Below, in pieces: positions 8,759-16,372 of a stretch of 52,620 nucleotides of DNA. The DNA lies in NCBI GenBank assembly GCA_029262695.1, contig JAJCYV010000043.1, positions 1 to 52,620 of the forward strand, given 5' to 3'. Numbering within the stretch: position 1 is the first letter of the stretch; each line of letters opens with the position of its first letter. The position numbers and the translations under genes are program-made. This DNA is from Chloroflexota bacterium. Its GTDB lineage: Bacteria; Chloroflexota; Dehalococcoidia; SM23-28-2; RBG-16-64-32. Below the pieces are notes generated by a model. It was given only the letters and a program-made list of their open reading frames with translations, searched no databases and was not told the origin of the DNA.

Positions 8759-10168
8759 GTGGAGAGAGGCGACGACGATCCCGTAGCTCTATCACAGCGG
8801 GACGCGCCCCCCGCGGGGCTTCTCTCACCTGGCAGGCGACTCCTTACGATCGGCCTCACCCTCGCCGTCACGATGATCGGGTTCGAGGCGCTGGCGGTGG
8901 CGACAGCCATGCCCGTCGTCGAGGATGACCTCGGCGGTCTCCAGCTATACGGGCTCGTGTTCAGCGGATTCATGGTGGCGAACCTCGTAGGCGCAGCGTA
9001 TGCGGGGCTCCAGGCGGATCGTCGCGAACCGGCAGTGCCGTTCGCCGCCGGGCTCGGACTCTTCGGCGCCGGCCTTGTCCTGGGCGGCCTGGCGCCTTCA
9101 ATGGAGGTCCTCGTCGCGGGCCGCTGCGTGCAGGGGCTGGGCTCAGGCATCATCGTCACACTCGCCTACGTCGGCATCGCGCGCGGCTACAGTGAGGCGC
9201 TGCGACCGCGCATGTTCGCGGTGCTTTCGTCCGCCTGGGTCGTTCCGGGAATGCTCGGCCCGGCGCTCGCCGGCGTTGTCGCCGATCACCTCACGTGGCG
9301 TCTCGTGTTCCTCGGCCTCGTGCCGCTGCTGCCGCTGGCCGGCGTTCTGACGCTTCCGGCGATGCGTGGCCTGGCGCCGGGGAACGACGTCAGGCCCGGC
9401 GGCAACCGCCTGTTCCACTCGGTTCTGCTGGCCGCCGGGGCGGGCCTCGTCCTCGCGGCCTCGACTCAGAGCGAGGCGATCATTATCGTTCCGCTGGTAG
9501 CGGTCGGGTTCGTGGTCGCCGTACTGGCGCTGCGCGCGCTACTCCCCGCCGGAACGTTCACAGCGGCGCACGGGCTGCCGGCCGCGGTCGCCGTAATGGC
9601 CATCAGCAGCGCGGCGTTCTTCGGCGCCGAAGCGTTCCTGCCATTTGCTCTCACCGACGTCCGCGGCCAGTCGCCGACGATCGCCGGCCTGACTCTTACG
9701 GCGGCCACGCTAAGCTGGACGGCCGGCGCCTGGATACAGGCTCATCGCGCGCAGGTCTGGCCGCGCCGCTCGATGGTAATCACCGGGATTCTCTTCGTCA
9801 TTGCCGGCATCGCCATCTCCGGATCGGTCTCAGCGAACGAAGTGCCCGTCATGATGGCCGCCATCGGCTGGGCCGTCGGCGGCCTCGGCATGGGACTCAC
9901 CTACTCCGCCGTCTCGCTCACGATTCTGTCTGAGGCGCCAGAGGACCAGACTGGATATGCCTCCTCCTCTCTTCATCTCGCGAACGTTCTCGGCGTCGCC
10001 TTTGGTGCGGGCGTAGCGGGCGCCATCGTTGGCGCCGGTGACGCGGCTGACTGGAGCACCGGAACGAGCACCGGCACGGCGTTCGCCGTCATGGTCGGGC
10101 TCGCGGTCGTCGCCTCCGTCGCCGCGATGCGGCTGCCGGGCCGCCCGTTCACCGCGACGGCTGCCTGA
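8759..10168 (+). CDS. MFS transporter (drug:H+ antiporter-like)
   Basis: This 469-residue protein has 12-14 predicted hydrophobic segments. The first follows a hydrophilic head of about 20 residues. The loop after helix 2 carries a degenerate MFS signature (GLQADRREP), and helix 4-5 has the GRCVQGLGSGI segment typical of multidrug DHA families. The expected role is proton-coupled efflux at the inner membrane; the substrate is unknown. The GTG start at 8759 is backed by a -10 box nine bases upstream rather than by a ribosome-binding site. A strong intrinsic terminator closes the gene at 10223-10259, so it is a single-gene unit convergent with the diiron gene. Confidence 0.9.
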   Translation: MERGDDDPVALSQRDAPPAGLLSPGRRLLTIGLTLAVTMIGFEALAVATAMPVVEDDLGGLQLYGLVFSGFMVANLVGAAYAGLQADRREPAVPFAAGLGLFGAGLVLGGLAPSMEVLVAGRCVQGLGSGIIVTLAYVGIARGYSEALRPRMFAVLSSAWVVPGMLGPALAGVVADHLTWRLVFLGLVPLLPLAGVLTLPAMRGLAPGNDVRPGGNRLFHSVLLAAGAGLVLAASTQSEAIIIVPLVAVGFVVAVLALRALLPAGTFTAAHGLPAAVAVMAISSAAFFGAEAFLPFALTDVRGQSPTIAGLTLTAATLSWTAGAWIQAHRAQVWPRRSMVITGILFVIAGIAISGSVSANEVPVMMAAIGWAVGGLGMGLTYSAVSLTILSEAPEDQTGYASSSLHLANVLGVAFGAGVAGAIVGAGDAADWSTGTSTGTAFAVMVGLAVVASVAAMRLPGRPFTATAA

Positions 10169-10222
10169 CGACTCGGCTCAGGCGCGGCGGCCCCCGTTGG
10201 CGCACACGTCCCGGGCAGATTC

Positions 10223-10259
10223 AAGCGCCCCGGTCGTGCGACCGGGGCGCTTTCGTTTC
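10223..10259 (+). terminator. Intrinsic terminator after MFS gene
   Basis: AGCGCCCCGGTC (10224-10235), a four-base loop GTGC and the exact complement GACCGGGGCGCT (10240-10251) are followed by TTTCGTTTCG. This is a near-perfect 12-13 bp stem, the clearest terminator in the window. It separates the convergent MFS and diiron genes. Confidence 0.88.
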
Positions 10260-10274
10260 GCGGTTCGTTTCGCG

Positions 10275-11360
10275 CTAGTTCTCGAGGAACTGGCGCAGCA
10301 GCGGGTTCATGCGCTCCTTGCGGTCACCGAGGCCGGCGACGTTCAGGCGGTGCATGTACTCGTTGACGCGCTTGCGCTGCACGCCCATGGAGAGCTGCAG
10401 CCCCTTGTCGAAGTTCTTGAGGCCGCCGCCCATGAGGATGGACAGCGCCTCGAACAGCGCGAAGTTCGCGCCGTCTGAGTCCATCGGGTCGGGCATCAGC
10501 GTCGACTCCACCTTGTCCAGGTAGTGATGGATCTCTTCGCGGCGGTGCGGCTCAGCCTCCATCACGTACTTGAGGTGGAGGACGCCGAAGCCCAGGTGGC
10601 GCGACTCGTCCTGGCCGCAGAGCCGGAAGATCTTCTTCTCCGCCTCGTTCTGGCCGATGTACTCGCCCATGCGGAACATCGACTGAATGAAACCCTCCGC
10701 CGCGACGTGCATGATCGCCGACATCTCGGTGAAGTCCTTCGCCTCGATGATCACGCGCAGCCCGTCCTGCGGCAGGGATGAGAGCAGGCCGCCGCCGTTG
10801 GCGAAGGCGCGCTTGCGGAAGACGTCCAAGTGGCGGGCCTCGTCCATGATCTGACTGAGGAGGAAGAGCTTGACTTCGTGGTGCTCGCTGTTGAGCGAGG
10901 GCAGCCACTGCGCCGGCGTGTCGCCGGCGATGAACTCCACCTCGGTGAGGAAGGTGCAGAGCTGGCACATCGCGCGCTCGATGTCGTCGGGAAGGCCCTC
11001 AATGCCCTCCCAGGGGATGTCGGTCGCCGATGACCACTGGCGCTGCACGGCCTCTTCGTAGAGCAGCCGCGAGTTCTCGCTGTAGACGTCCGCCTTGCCA
11101 ACGTAGCCTCCCGGCACGCGCGGTGCGTCCGGCCGCGGCACGGAGCCGCGCACGCGGATGGAGCGGTTGTCGGACTGCTCCGGCACTTCGCCGACTTCGC
11201 CGATCTCGATCTCGTCGAGCGTGAGGCCGCGCTTGCCCGGCTTGGCCCGCATGCCCCACGGGTGACCGTTCTCGTCCAGGTTGAGCCAGCTAAGGTCTAC
11301 CCTGGGCGGGTCTGCCGATTCGGTCCGCAGCTTTTCCAGAGTGTCGGCGTCGATGGCCAT
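10275..11360 (-). CDS. Ferritin-like diiron protein (R2/oxygenase type)
   Basis: This 361-residue, largely helical protein carries two ExxH iron-binding motifs: EARH (174-177) in SQIMDEARHLDVF and ESRH (252-255) in CGQDESRHLGFG. Further likely ligands are a Glu at 140/142 (LTEVEF) and Glu222 (VAAEGF). That is the six-ligand set of R2-like, AurF-like and related non-heme diiron oxygenases. The long N-terminal tail (about 1-95) has no recognised motif. It is not a normal NrdB, because the neighbouring genes are not ribonucleotide reductase genes and the usual radical-Tyr context is not evident. The function is therefore an O2-dependent oxidation of unknown substrate, possibly lipid-linked. AAGGAGAGG precedes the ATG. 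A consensus promoter and a palindromic operator lie upstream, so it is probably tightly regulated. Confidence 0.85.
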   Translation of the reverse strand: MAIDADTLEKLRTESADPPRVDLSWLNLDENGHPWGMRAKPGKRGLTLDEIEIGEVGEVPEQSDNRSIRVRGSVPRPDAPRVPGGYVGKADVYSENSRLLYEEAVQRQWSSATDIPWEGIEGLPDDIERAMCQLCTFLTEVEFIAGDTPAQWLPSLNSEHHEVKLFLLSQIMDEARHLDVFRKRAFANGGGLLSSLPQDGLRVIIEAKDFTEMSAIMHVAAEGFIQSMFRMGEYIGQNEAEKKIFRLCGQDESRHLGFGVLHLKYVMEAEPHRREEIHHYLDKVESTLMPDPMDSDGANFALFEALSILMGGGLKNFDKGLQLSMGVQRKRVNEYMHRLNVAGLGDRKERMNPLLRQFLEN

Positions 11361-11402
11361 GATTTCTTCCTCTCCTTGGAGCCTTCCACAGGCCTCGCGA
11401 GG

Positions 11403-11424
11403 TTACTTAGCCGCTGCTAAGTAA
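11403..11424 (-). promoter_or_regulatory. Perfect palindromic operator (9-4-9) at the diiron gene
   Basis: TTACTTAGC (11403-11411), spacer CGCT, and GCTAAGTAA (11416-11424) form an exact 9-bp inverted repeat. It lies just downstream of the -10 box on the minus strand, covering about +1 to +22, which is a repressor position. The size and symmetry fit a dimeric HTH repressor such as the TetR family. No such regulator gene is next to it. It is AT-rich against a GC-rich background, which adds weight. Confidence 0.8.
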
Positions 11425-11431
11425 TACGACT

Positions 11432-11461
11432 TTTCTAGCATGGAATCGCGCCACCTGTCAA
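11432..11461 (-). promoter_or_regulatory. Promoter of the diiron gene
   Basis: Read on the minus strand, TTGACA (11461-11456) and TAGAAA (11437-11432) are separated by 18 bp. This is a consensus -35 with a good -10. The transcription start would fall near 11425, immediately in front of the palindrome, giving a leader of about 65 bases. Confidence 0.75.
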
Positions 11462-11541
11462 CGCGCCGACGTGTCGCCGGTCACTAAAACAAGGGGGCAA
11501 AACCTTACACTCCGCCCCCTATTCCCCTACGCCCTCTCTGC

Positions 11542-11547
11542 TAGACT
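11542..11547 (+). promoter_or_regulatory. Candidate -10 box of acidic membrane protein gene (leaderless)
   Basis: TAGACT lies seven bases before ATG 11555. No Shine-Dalgarno sequence is present. This geometry also helps to choose 11555 over the in-frame ATG at 11549, which would be only one base from the box. Confidence 0.45.
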
Positions 11548-11554
11548 GATGCTG

Positions 11555-11872
11555 ATGCGCGAGCGAGACGACAAGCTGGGCGGCGACGTTCAGGCCCCGA
11601 CCAGCGGCGACTACAGCGTCGACAACTTTCCGGACTGGGACAACCCCGAGGACGAGGAAGGGGAGCCGGAGGGCTACTACGACGACGAAGTGGATGAAGA
11701 CGGCGGCTACATTCCCGGCCCGGACGACCCTGACTATGATCTGTCGGAGGCGGCCGGCTACGCTGGCTACGAGCCGCCGAGACGCCGCGGACTCGTGCCC
11801 CAGTGGGTCATCGTCGTCTTCTCGATCGTGCTCATCCTGTCGATCCTCGTGCCGCTCTTGCTCCGGACCTAA
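11555..11872 (+). CDS. Small acidic tail-anchored membrane protein, unknown function
   Basis: This 105-residue protein is rich in Asp, Glu, Gly, Pro and Tyr over residues 1 to about 80 (for example DEEGEPEGYYDDE). It ends in one hydrophobic helix, VIVVFSIVLILSILVPLLL, followed by a two-residue tail. It would therefore sit in the membrane by its C-terminus with the acidic part in the cytoplasm. I do not recognise a family. The start is chosen from the -10 box seven bases upstream. Its stop overlaps the stop of the convergent gene at 11869. Confidence 0.7.
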   Translation: MRERDDKLGGDVQAPTSGDYSVDNFPDWDNPEDEEGEPEGYYDDEVDEDGGYIPGPDDPDYDLSEAAGYAGYEPPRRRGLVPQWVIVVFSIVLILSILVPLLLRT

Positions 11873-12099
11873 GCCGGCGGCGCCGGGGCCGCCTTCGCGC
11901 CCGTCTTGCCTTCTTCGAGCTCGACTTCGATGAACGGGTTGCCGTAGCGGTCACGCAGGACGTCGGCGGCCTTCACCAGCCCGTGCTTGAGGTCCTTATC
12001 GCCTTCCCAGTACGAGATCGTCTGGCCGACGAGCGTCGGGGCCAGGACTTTCATCCCCTTCTCGTCCATCGCGAAGCGCAGTTCCTTGCTGATCGCCAT
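11869..12099 (-). CDS. Small hypothetical protein
   Basis: This 76-residue protein begins MAISKELRFAMDEKGMKV and has a compact predicted alpha/beta core (LRDRYGNPFIEVELEEG). A low-complexity Ala/Pro tail (TGAKAAPAPPA) follows. It shows no signal peptide or membrane helix. I do not recognise a family. Codon use matches the neighbours, and the protein is convergent with the acidic membrane protein, sharing stop bases (CTAA). It is divergent from the SDR gene that begins at 12180. Confidence 0.6.
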   Translation of the reverse strand: MAISKELRFAMDEKGMKVLAPTLVGQTISYWEGDKDLKHGLVKAADVLRDRYGNPFIEVELEEGKTGAKAAPAPPA

Positions 12100-12143
12100 T
12101 GCAGAATCATCTTACCGGACGGCCCGCTTACCAGCACGGCCGC

Positions 12144-12172
12144 TTGACCGCCCGCGGCCTGCTCGCCATGAT
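12144..12172 (+). promoter_or_regulatory. Candidate promoter of SDR gene (leaderless)
   Basis: TTGACC (12144-12149), a 17-bp spacer and CATGAT (12167-12172) precede GTG 12180 by seven bases, so transcription would start at the initiation codon. There is no ribosome-binding site before any of the in-frame ATG codons upstream. Confidence 0.45.
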
Positions 12173-12179
12173 GTGCGGC

Positions 12180-12944
12180 GTGAACGCGGGCAAGCCACTC
12201 CTCGACCAGATCGTCGTCGTCACCGGCGCCAGCCGCGGCATCGGCCGCGCGATCGCCGTCGACTTCGCCAAGGCCGGCGCCGACGTCGTCGTCTCCGCTC
12301 GCACCACGGAAGCCGCGCCCGCCGCGCTGCCGGGAACCATCGACGAGACGGCGCGCCTCGTCGAAGCCGAGGGCCGGCGCGCGCTTGCGGTCGCCTGCGA
12401 CGTCTCGAAGGAAGATCAGGTGGCGGCGCTGGCCGAGAAGACGCTGGCCGAGTTCGGCCGCTGCGACGTGCTCATCAACAACGCGGGCATCAGCTCGCCC
12501 GCGTTGTTCCACGAGATATCGCTGAAGCGCTGGGACCTCGTGATGAACGTCAACCTGCGCGGCCCGGTGATGTGCATGCAGGCGTTCCTGCCGGCGATGA
12601 TGCAGCGGAAGTCCGGCGCCATCATCAACGTCTCCTCGATGCTCGCGGAGGCCGTCTACCCGGGCATGGTCGCTTACTCCGTCTCCAAGATCGCGCTGGA
12701 GAAGCTCACGGAGTACACGGGCATGGAGCTAAGGGAGCACGGCATCGCCGTCAACGCCCTGCGCATCGAGCTGATGATCGCCTCCGAGGGCTGGCTCCAC
12801 CGCAACCCCGGCGCCGACCTTTCGCAGTGGGAGAAGCCAGAGGCGGCCTCCGAGGCCTCGCTCTGGATGGCGACGCAGCCGCGCGACTGGACCGCCAACG
12901 TCGTCACGATCGGCGATGTGCGCGAGAAGCTCGCCGGGCGCTAG
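12180..12944 (+). CDS. short-chain dehydrogenase/reductase
   Basis: This 254-residue classical SDR has VVVTGASRGIG, NNAG, the catalytic Ser in NVSSMLAEA and the YxxxK pair as YSVSK. An ARTTE segment at the end of beta-2 suggests NADP(H). An unusual ADLSQWEKPEAASEA loop lies near the C-terminus. Longer reading frames start at 12099 or 12168, but GTG 12180 is favoured by a -35/-10 pair ending seven bases before it and by family length. Its stop shares bases with the convergent acyltransferase stop. It stands alone, so its partner pathway is unclear, though fatty-acyl genes follow on the other strand. Confidence 0.88.
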   Translation: MNAGKPLLDQIVVVTGASRGIGRAIAVDFAKAGADVVVSARTTEAAPAALPGTIDETARLVEAEGRRALAVACDVSKEDQVAALAEKTLAEFGRCDVLINNAGISSPALFHEISLKRWDLVMNVNLRGPVMCMQAFLPAMMQRKSGAIINVSSMLAEAVYPGMVAYSVSKIALEKLTEYTGMELREHGIAVNALRIELMIASEGWLHRNPGADLSQWEKPEAASEASLWMATQPRDWTANVVTIGDVREKLAGR

Positions 12945-13834
12945 CCGTCCGGCCAGATGCGGCGGAACGCATACCACTGGGCCGGGTAGCGCCGCACGAA
13001 GCCCTCGAACGTCCGCGCCAGCTCCTGCGTCAGCCGCGCGATGTCGTCGGCCGCCGGCAGATCACGGTCAGGCAGGAGCGGCGGACAGACGTACGCCTTG
13101 AAGAGCCCGGCCGGCCGCCGCACCGCCAGTCCGAAGACGAGCGGAGCGCCGGTCAACCGCGCCAGCCGCGCCGGACCCTCCGGAAAGAGCGTCGGCCGGC
13201 CAAAGAACTCGACCGGAATTGAGCCCGCGCGCTCAATTCCCGCATCGATGATCATCGCCACCATACCGCGCCGCCGAAGTGTACGGATGAGGCCAAGGCC
13301 GGCGCCGTCGGCGGAGGTCAGCGTTATCCCCATCGCCTGCCGCGTGCGCACGATCCAGTCCATCATCCAGCCCGCAGGCAGCGCTTCCGTGACAGCGCGT
13401 ATCCGGTAGCCGCGCAGGACTCCCAGTGACGCCGCAACCTCGGTGCTGCCCATGTGCCCGCTGACGAAGACGATGCCGCGGCCGTGATCCGCCGCGGCCG
13501 CGAAATTCTCCTCACCTTCGACTTCCACCCGGCCGAGCACCGTCTCCGTGTCCCAGCTCTGCAGGTGGATCATCTCCGCGATGTAGCGGCCGAAGTGGCG
13601 GAAGCAGGCCCGGACGAGCCGCTCCACCCGCGGGTCGTCCGGCGGCAGACCCGTAACGTGCGCGAAGTTCTTCGCCGCGTAACGCCGCTTCGACGGCCAG
13701 AGCGCGTGCACGGCGTCGGCCGGCGGGATCGCCAGCGCCTGCGCGAACTCAAGCGGGAAGAGGCCGGCGCCGCGGCGGTTGAGCTGATACAGGAAGCGGC
13801 CGGCAAACGAGTCGGAGGGACGGAGGATGGTCAA
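12941..13834 (-). CDS. Lysophospholipid acyltransferase, LpxL/HtrB family
   Basis: This 297-residue protein belongs to the LpxL/HtrB family. The HX4E catalytic motif is GHMGSTEV (His127, Glu132), followed by a conserved MIIDAGIE region and the FFGRPTLFPEGPARLA segment. Members of this family acylate lipid A in Gram-negatives, or phosphatidylinositol mannosides and other glycolipids in bacteria without lipid A. A lipid A role is unlikely here unless other Lpx genes exist. The start is uncertain: I use TTG 13834, six bases after the preceding stop, because the open frame further upstream is only a shadow of the thioesterase gene. It is the last gene of the seven-gene operon that begins at 17153. 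Confidence 0.85.
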   Translation of the reverse strand: MTILRPSDSFAGRFLYQLNRRGAGLFPLEFAQALAIPPADAVHALWPSKRRYAAKNFAHVTGLPPDDPRVERLVRACFRHFGRYIAEMIHLQSWDTETVLGRVEVEGEENFAAAADHGRGIVFVSGHMGSTEVAASLGVLRGYRIRAVTEALPAGWMMDWIVRTRQAMGITLTSADGAGLGLIRTLRRRGMVAMIIDAGIERAGSIPVEFFGRPTLFPEGPARLARLTGAPLVFGLAVRRPAGLFKAYVCPPLLPDRDLPAADDIARLTQELARTFEGFVRRYPAQWYAFRRIWPDG

Positions 13835-13839
13835 CGGAT

Positions 13840-14286
13840 CTAGGCGGTGCCGAGGAACGATTCGTTGAACTGCCGTGACGTCTCCTCCGGCATGCGCAGG
13901 AAGAGTCCGTTCGCCTCGGCCAGCACCTCTCCAGACGCCGTCTCGATGCGCGCCTCGGCCTCGAGGCGGCGGCCGCGGTCGCGGACGACCTGCGCCGTCA
14001 CCGTGACCTCTTCGTCCAGCGGCAAGGGGCGCCGGTAGCGCACCTCCATGCGCGCCGTCATCGCCCAGGCGCCGGCAGCGTACATCGCCCAGCCCATCGC
14101 CTCGTCCAGCGCCGCCGCCGCGATGCCGCCGTGCGCCACCCCGGGAAAGCCCTGGTGCTCCTTGCGCGGCAGGAAGCGACCGCGGACCAGCTTGCCTTCG
14201 GCTTCGAATTCGATGTGCAGGCCCTCCGGGTTGCTGTCGCCGCAGCCGTAGCACCAACGGCGCGGGCTGTCTTCGGCTTCTTGCAT
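13840..14286 (-). CDS. PaaI-type hotdog thioesterase
   Basis: This is a 148-residue single hotdog domain. The HGGIAAAALDEAMGWA segment is the conserved active-site helix of PaaI/YbgC-like acyl-CoA thioesterases, with the Asp/Glu in the helix. A CYGCG pair near the N-terminus (residues 12-16) fits a CxxC-headed subgroup that often sits near acyl-CoA genes. It should hydrolyse an acyl-thioester in the cytoplasm. Three bases separate it from the KAS gene upstream, and the acyltransferase follows five bases after its stop, so all are probably one message. Confidence 0.88.
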   Translation of the reverse strand: MQEAEDSPRRWCYGCGDSNPEGLHIEFEAEGKLVRGRFLPRKEHQGFPGVAHGGIAAAALDEAMGWAMYAAGAWAMTARMEVRYRRPLPLDEEVTVTAQVVRDRGRRLEAEARIETASGEVLAEANGLFLRMPEETSRQFNESFLGTA

Positions 14287-14289
14287 CCG

Positions 14290-15537
14290 CTACGAGGTCC
14301 CGTTATCGGCCCGCTTGAACGCGGCGACGCCGTTCTGCCCGCCAAAACCGAAGCCGTTGACCAGCGCCACCCGCGTGTCCATCCTCCGCGACTCTAGCGG
14401 CACGTAGTCAAGGTCGCACTCCGGGTCGGGCGTCTCAAGGTTCAGCGTCGGCGGCACGATGCCCCGGTCGATCGCCAGCACGGCCGCCAGGCCCGAAACG
14501 GCCCCCGCCGCGCCGAGTTGGTGTCCGACCATCGACTTTGGCCCCGTCACCGCGACCTTGTACGCGTGTTCGCCGAGCGCGCGCTTGATCGCCGTCGTCT
14601 CGGCGGCGTCGTTGAGCGGCGTGCCCGTGCCGTGCGCAACGATCACGTCGACCTCTTCAGGGGCGAGCCCGGAGCGCTCGAGAGCCTTCGTTATCGCCCG
14701 GCCCGAGGACTCGCCCGACGGGTCCGGTGCGGTGATGTGGAAGGCGTCGGACGTGACCGCACCGCCCGCAAGCTCGGCGTAGACGCGCGCGCCGCGGGCC
14801 TGAGCGTGGTCGGCGGACTCGATTACGAACGCCGCTGCTCCCTCACCGTAGACGAAGCCGTCGCGCTCCTTGTCGAACGGGCGGCAGGCCCGCTCCGGCT
14901 CGTCGTTTCGCGTCGAAAGCGCGCGCATGTTGCCCATCGCCGCCAGCGAGATCGGAATGATATTGGCCTCCGAACCACCAGCGATCACGACGTCCGCCTC
15001 GCCGAGGTCGATCAGCCGCTTCGCCTCGACGAACGCGAAGACGCCAGCGGCACAGGCCGCCACAGAGGTAATCGTCGGGCCACGCACGCCCAGGTTGATC
15101 GCCACCTGGCACGACGCCATGTTCGGCGCGTATGCCGGGACAGTGAACGGCCCGACGCGGTTGGCGCCCTTCTCCAGATAGGTCTTCTCGCCGTCAGCGA
15201 TGACGTCGACGCCGCCGCCGCCGGTGTTCATCACGATCGCGATATCATCGCGGTTGTCGTCGGTGATCGCCAGCTCGGCGTCCTCGACTGCCTGCCTGGC
15301 CGCGGCCACGGCGAACTGCGAGAAGCGGGCCGCGCGGCGGGCGGACTTCGCCTCCATCCACCTGGTCGGGTCCCAGTCCTTGACCTCGGCGGCGATCTGG
15401 CACTCCAGGTCGCCGGGGTCGAACAGCGTGATCCGGCGCACGCCCGATTCGCCCGCCGTCAGCGCCGTCCAGAACTCTTCGACGCCCTGGCCGATCGGCG
15501 TCACGCAGCCGAGGCCGGTGACGACGGCGCGTGTCAT
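14290..15537 (-). CDS. beta-ketoacyl-ACP synthase, KAS II (FabF) family
   Basis: This 415-residue protein is a full-length KAS II thiolase-fold condensing enzyme. The Cys-His-His triad is Cys162 (SVAACAAGV), His302 (AHGTGTPLND) and His339 (SMVGHQLGAAGA), and a C-terminal NGFGFGGQN follows. It would extend an acyl chain by Claisen condensation with a malonyl-ACP donor. Its neighbours are hotdog enzymes, a MaoC dehydratase and an acyltransferase, not the standard fab cluster, so it probably serves a specialised acyl chain rather than bulk fatty-acid synthesis. I begin at ATG 15537, overlapping the lipoprotein stop as ATGA; the track reading five codons longer would overlap more. Confidence 0.92.
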   Translation of the reverse strand: MTRAVVTGLGCVTPIGQGVEEFWTALTAGESGVRRITLFDPGDLECQIAAEVKDWDPTRWMEAKSARRAARFSQFAVAAARQAVEDAELAITDDNRDDIAIVMNTGGGGVDVIADGEKTYLEKGANRVGPFTVPAYAPNMASCQVAINLGVRGPTITSVAACAAGVFAFVEAKRLIDLGEADVVIAGGSEANIIPISLAAMGNMRALSTRNDEPERACRPFDKERDGFVYGEGAAAFVIESADHAQARGARVYAELAGGAVTSDAFHITAPDPSGESSGRAITKALERSGLAPEEVDVIVAHGTGTPLNDAAETTAIKRALGEHAYKVAVTGPKSMVGHQLGAAGAVSGLAAVLAIDRGIVPPTLNLETPDPECDLDYVPLESRRMDTRVALVNGFGFGGQNGVAAFKRADNGTS

Positions 15538-15971
15538 CCCGCCGACTCGCAAGTCTCGAGGCCCGGGACGTTGTCGATTCGCCAGGACCTGTCCTTCTCA
15601 CGCACGAAAGTCCACTCCTCCGACTGGCGATCGCTGCGGTAGATCAAGATCACAGTGCCCGTGGCATTGTCCTCATCCTGGAACGTTACGTCCTTGATCT
15701 GCTGCCAGCCGGTCGGCTGCTCGTGCGCGGCCAGCGCCGCCGTCACTTGTTCCTTGCTGCAGACGTCGGTGACGTTCGCGGCGAGGTAGTCGTAGAGGCC
15801 CTCCGCGCCGGCGTCTGAATAAGCGTACGTCGCCAGCTCAGAGACGCCGCCGATCTGGCCGACGCGCGGGTCGGAGTCATCATCGTCGCCGCAGGCCGCA
15901 ATGAACAGCAGTCCGCCAGCCATTAGCACGGGCAACGCGGCAAACCGCCATGCCCCTCTCAGGTCGATCAT
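15534..15971 (-). CDS. Lipoprotein of unknown function inside the lipid operon
   Basis: This 145-residue protein has a type II signal peptide: MAGGLLFIAAC places the lipidated Cys at about residue 27, followed by GDDDDSD. The remainder is a small alpha+beta domain of about 115 residues that looks SnoaL/NTF2-like in its closing strands (TGTVILIYRSDRQSEEWTFVREKDRSWRID split over several strands), with two further Cys residues that could pair. It overlaps both neighbours by four bases (ATGA), which makes it an integral operon member. A lipoprotein embedded between MaoC and KAS genes is unusual and hints that the product is used at the cell surface. Confidence 0.75.
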   Translation of the reverse strand: MIDLRGAWRFAALPVLMAGGLLFIAACGDDDDSDPRVGQIGGVSELATYAYSDAGAEGLYDYLAANVTDVCSKEQVTAALAAHEQPTGWQQIKDVTFQDEDNATGTVILIYRSDRQSEEWTFVREKDRSWRIDNVPGLETCESAG

Positions 15972-16372
15972 CGGCTCACCTCTGCCTCTCCAGATACCAG
16001 CACCTCATCGCCTTCGTTCCGGCATTCGACCTCGCAGATGGTCTTGCCGCTCTCAATGCGCTTCACCGTGCCGGAAGCGGTCAGCGTGTCGCCGGGCCGC
16101 GCCGGCGCCCGGAAGCGCACTTTCAGCCGCCCGCTGGCCAGCCAGTCTTCGCCAAACGCCGCCGTCAGCACCTCGGAGACGTAAGCGAGGACGAGCATCC
16201 CGTGCGCGATCGTGCCGCCGAACTGCGTGCCGGCGGCAAAAGCCGGATCGGTGTGCAGCGGGTTACCGTCGCCGCCGGCCAGCGAATAGGCGTTGATCTT
16301 CTCCTGCGTGATCGTCTTCGTCACCTTTGGCAGCGCGGCACCGGCCGCCAGTGACATGCTCTGCTGCGTCAA
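15968..16372 (-). CDS. MaoC-like (R)-hydratase/dehydratase
   Basis: This 134-residue hotdog protein carries the hydratase-2 motif. GGDGNPLHTDPAFAAG holds the Asp and His of the YAxxSGDxNPxHxDxxxA signature, followed by GGTIAHGMLVLAYVSEVL. It should hydrate or dehydrate a 3-hydroxyacyl thioester. Its start is uncertain. TTG 16372 overlaps the upstream stop (TTGA) and has GGAGG ten bases before it; ATG 16357 has no clear ribosome-binding site. The gene pairs with the adjoining hotdog gene at 16369-16776. Together they resemble the split two-hotdog (R)-hydratase HadAB arrangement of mycolic-acid-type fatty acid synthesis, an inference from layout only. Confidence 0.85.
   Translation of the reverse strand: MTQQSMSLAAGAALPKVTKTITQEKINAYSLAGGDGNPLHTDPAFAAGTQFGGTIAHGMLVLAYVSEVLTAAFGEDWLASGRLKVRFRAPARPGDTLTASGTVKRIESGKTICEVECRNEGDEVLVSGEAEVSR

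Noticed and set aside
10275-11360. Ribonucleotide reductase small subunit (NrdB)
   Set aside because: Has the diiron ligand set but no large-subunit gene nearby and a long unrelated N-terminus; kept as diiron protein of unknown substrate.
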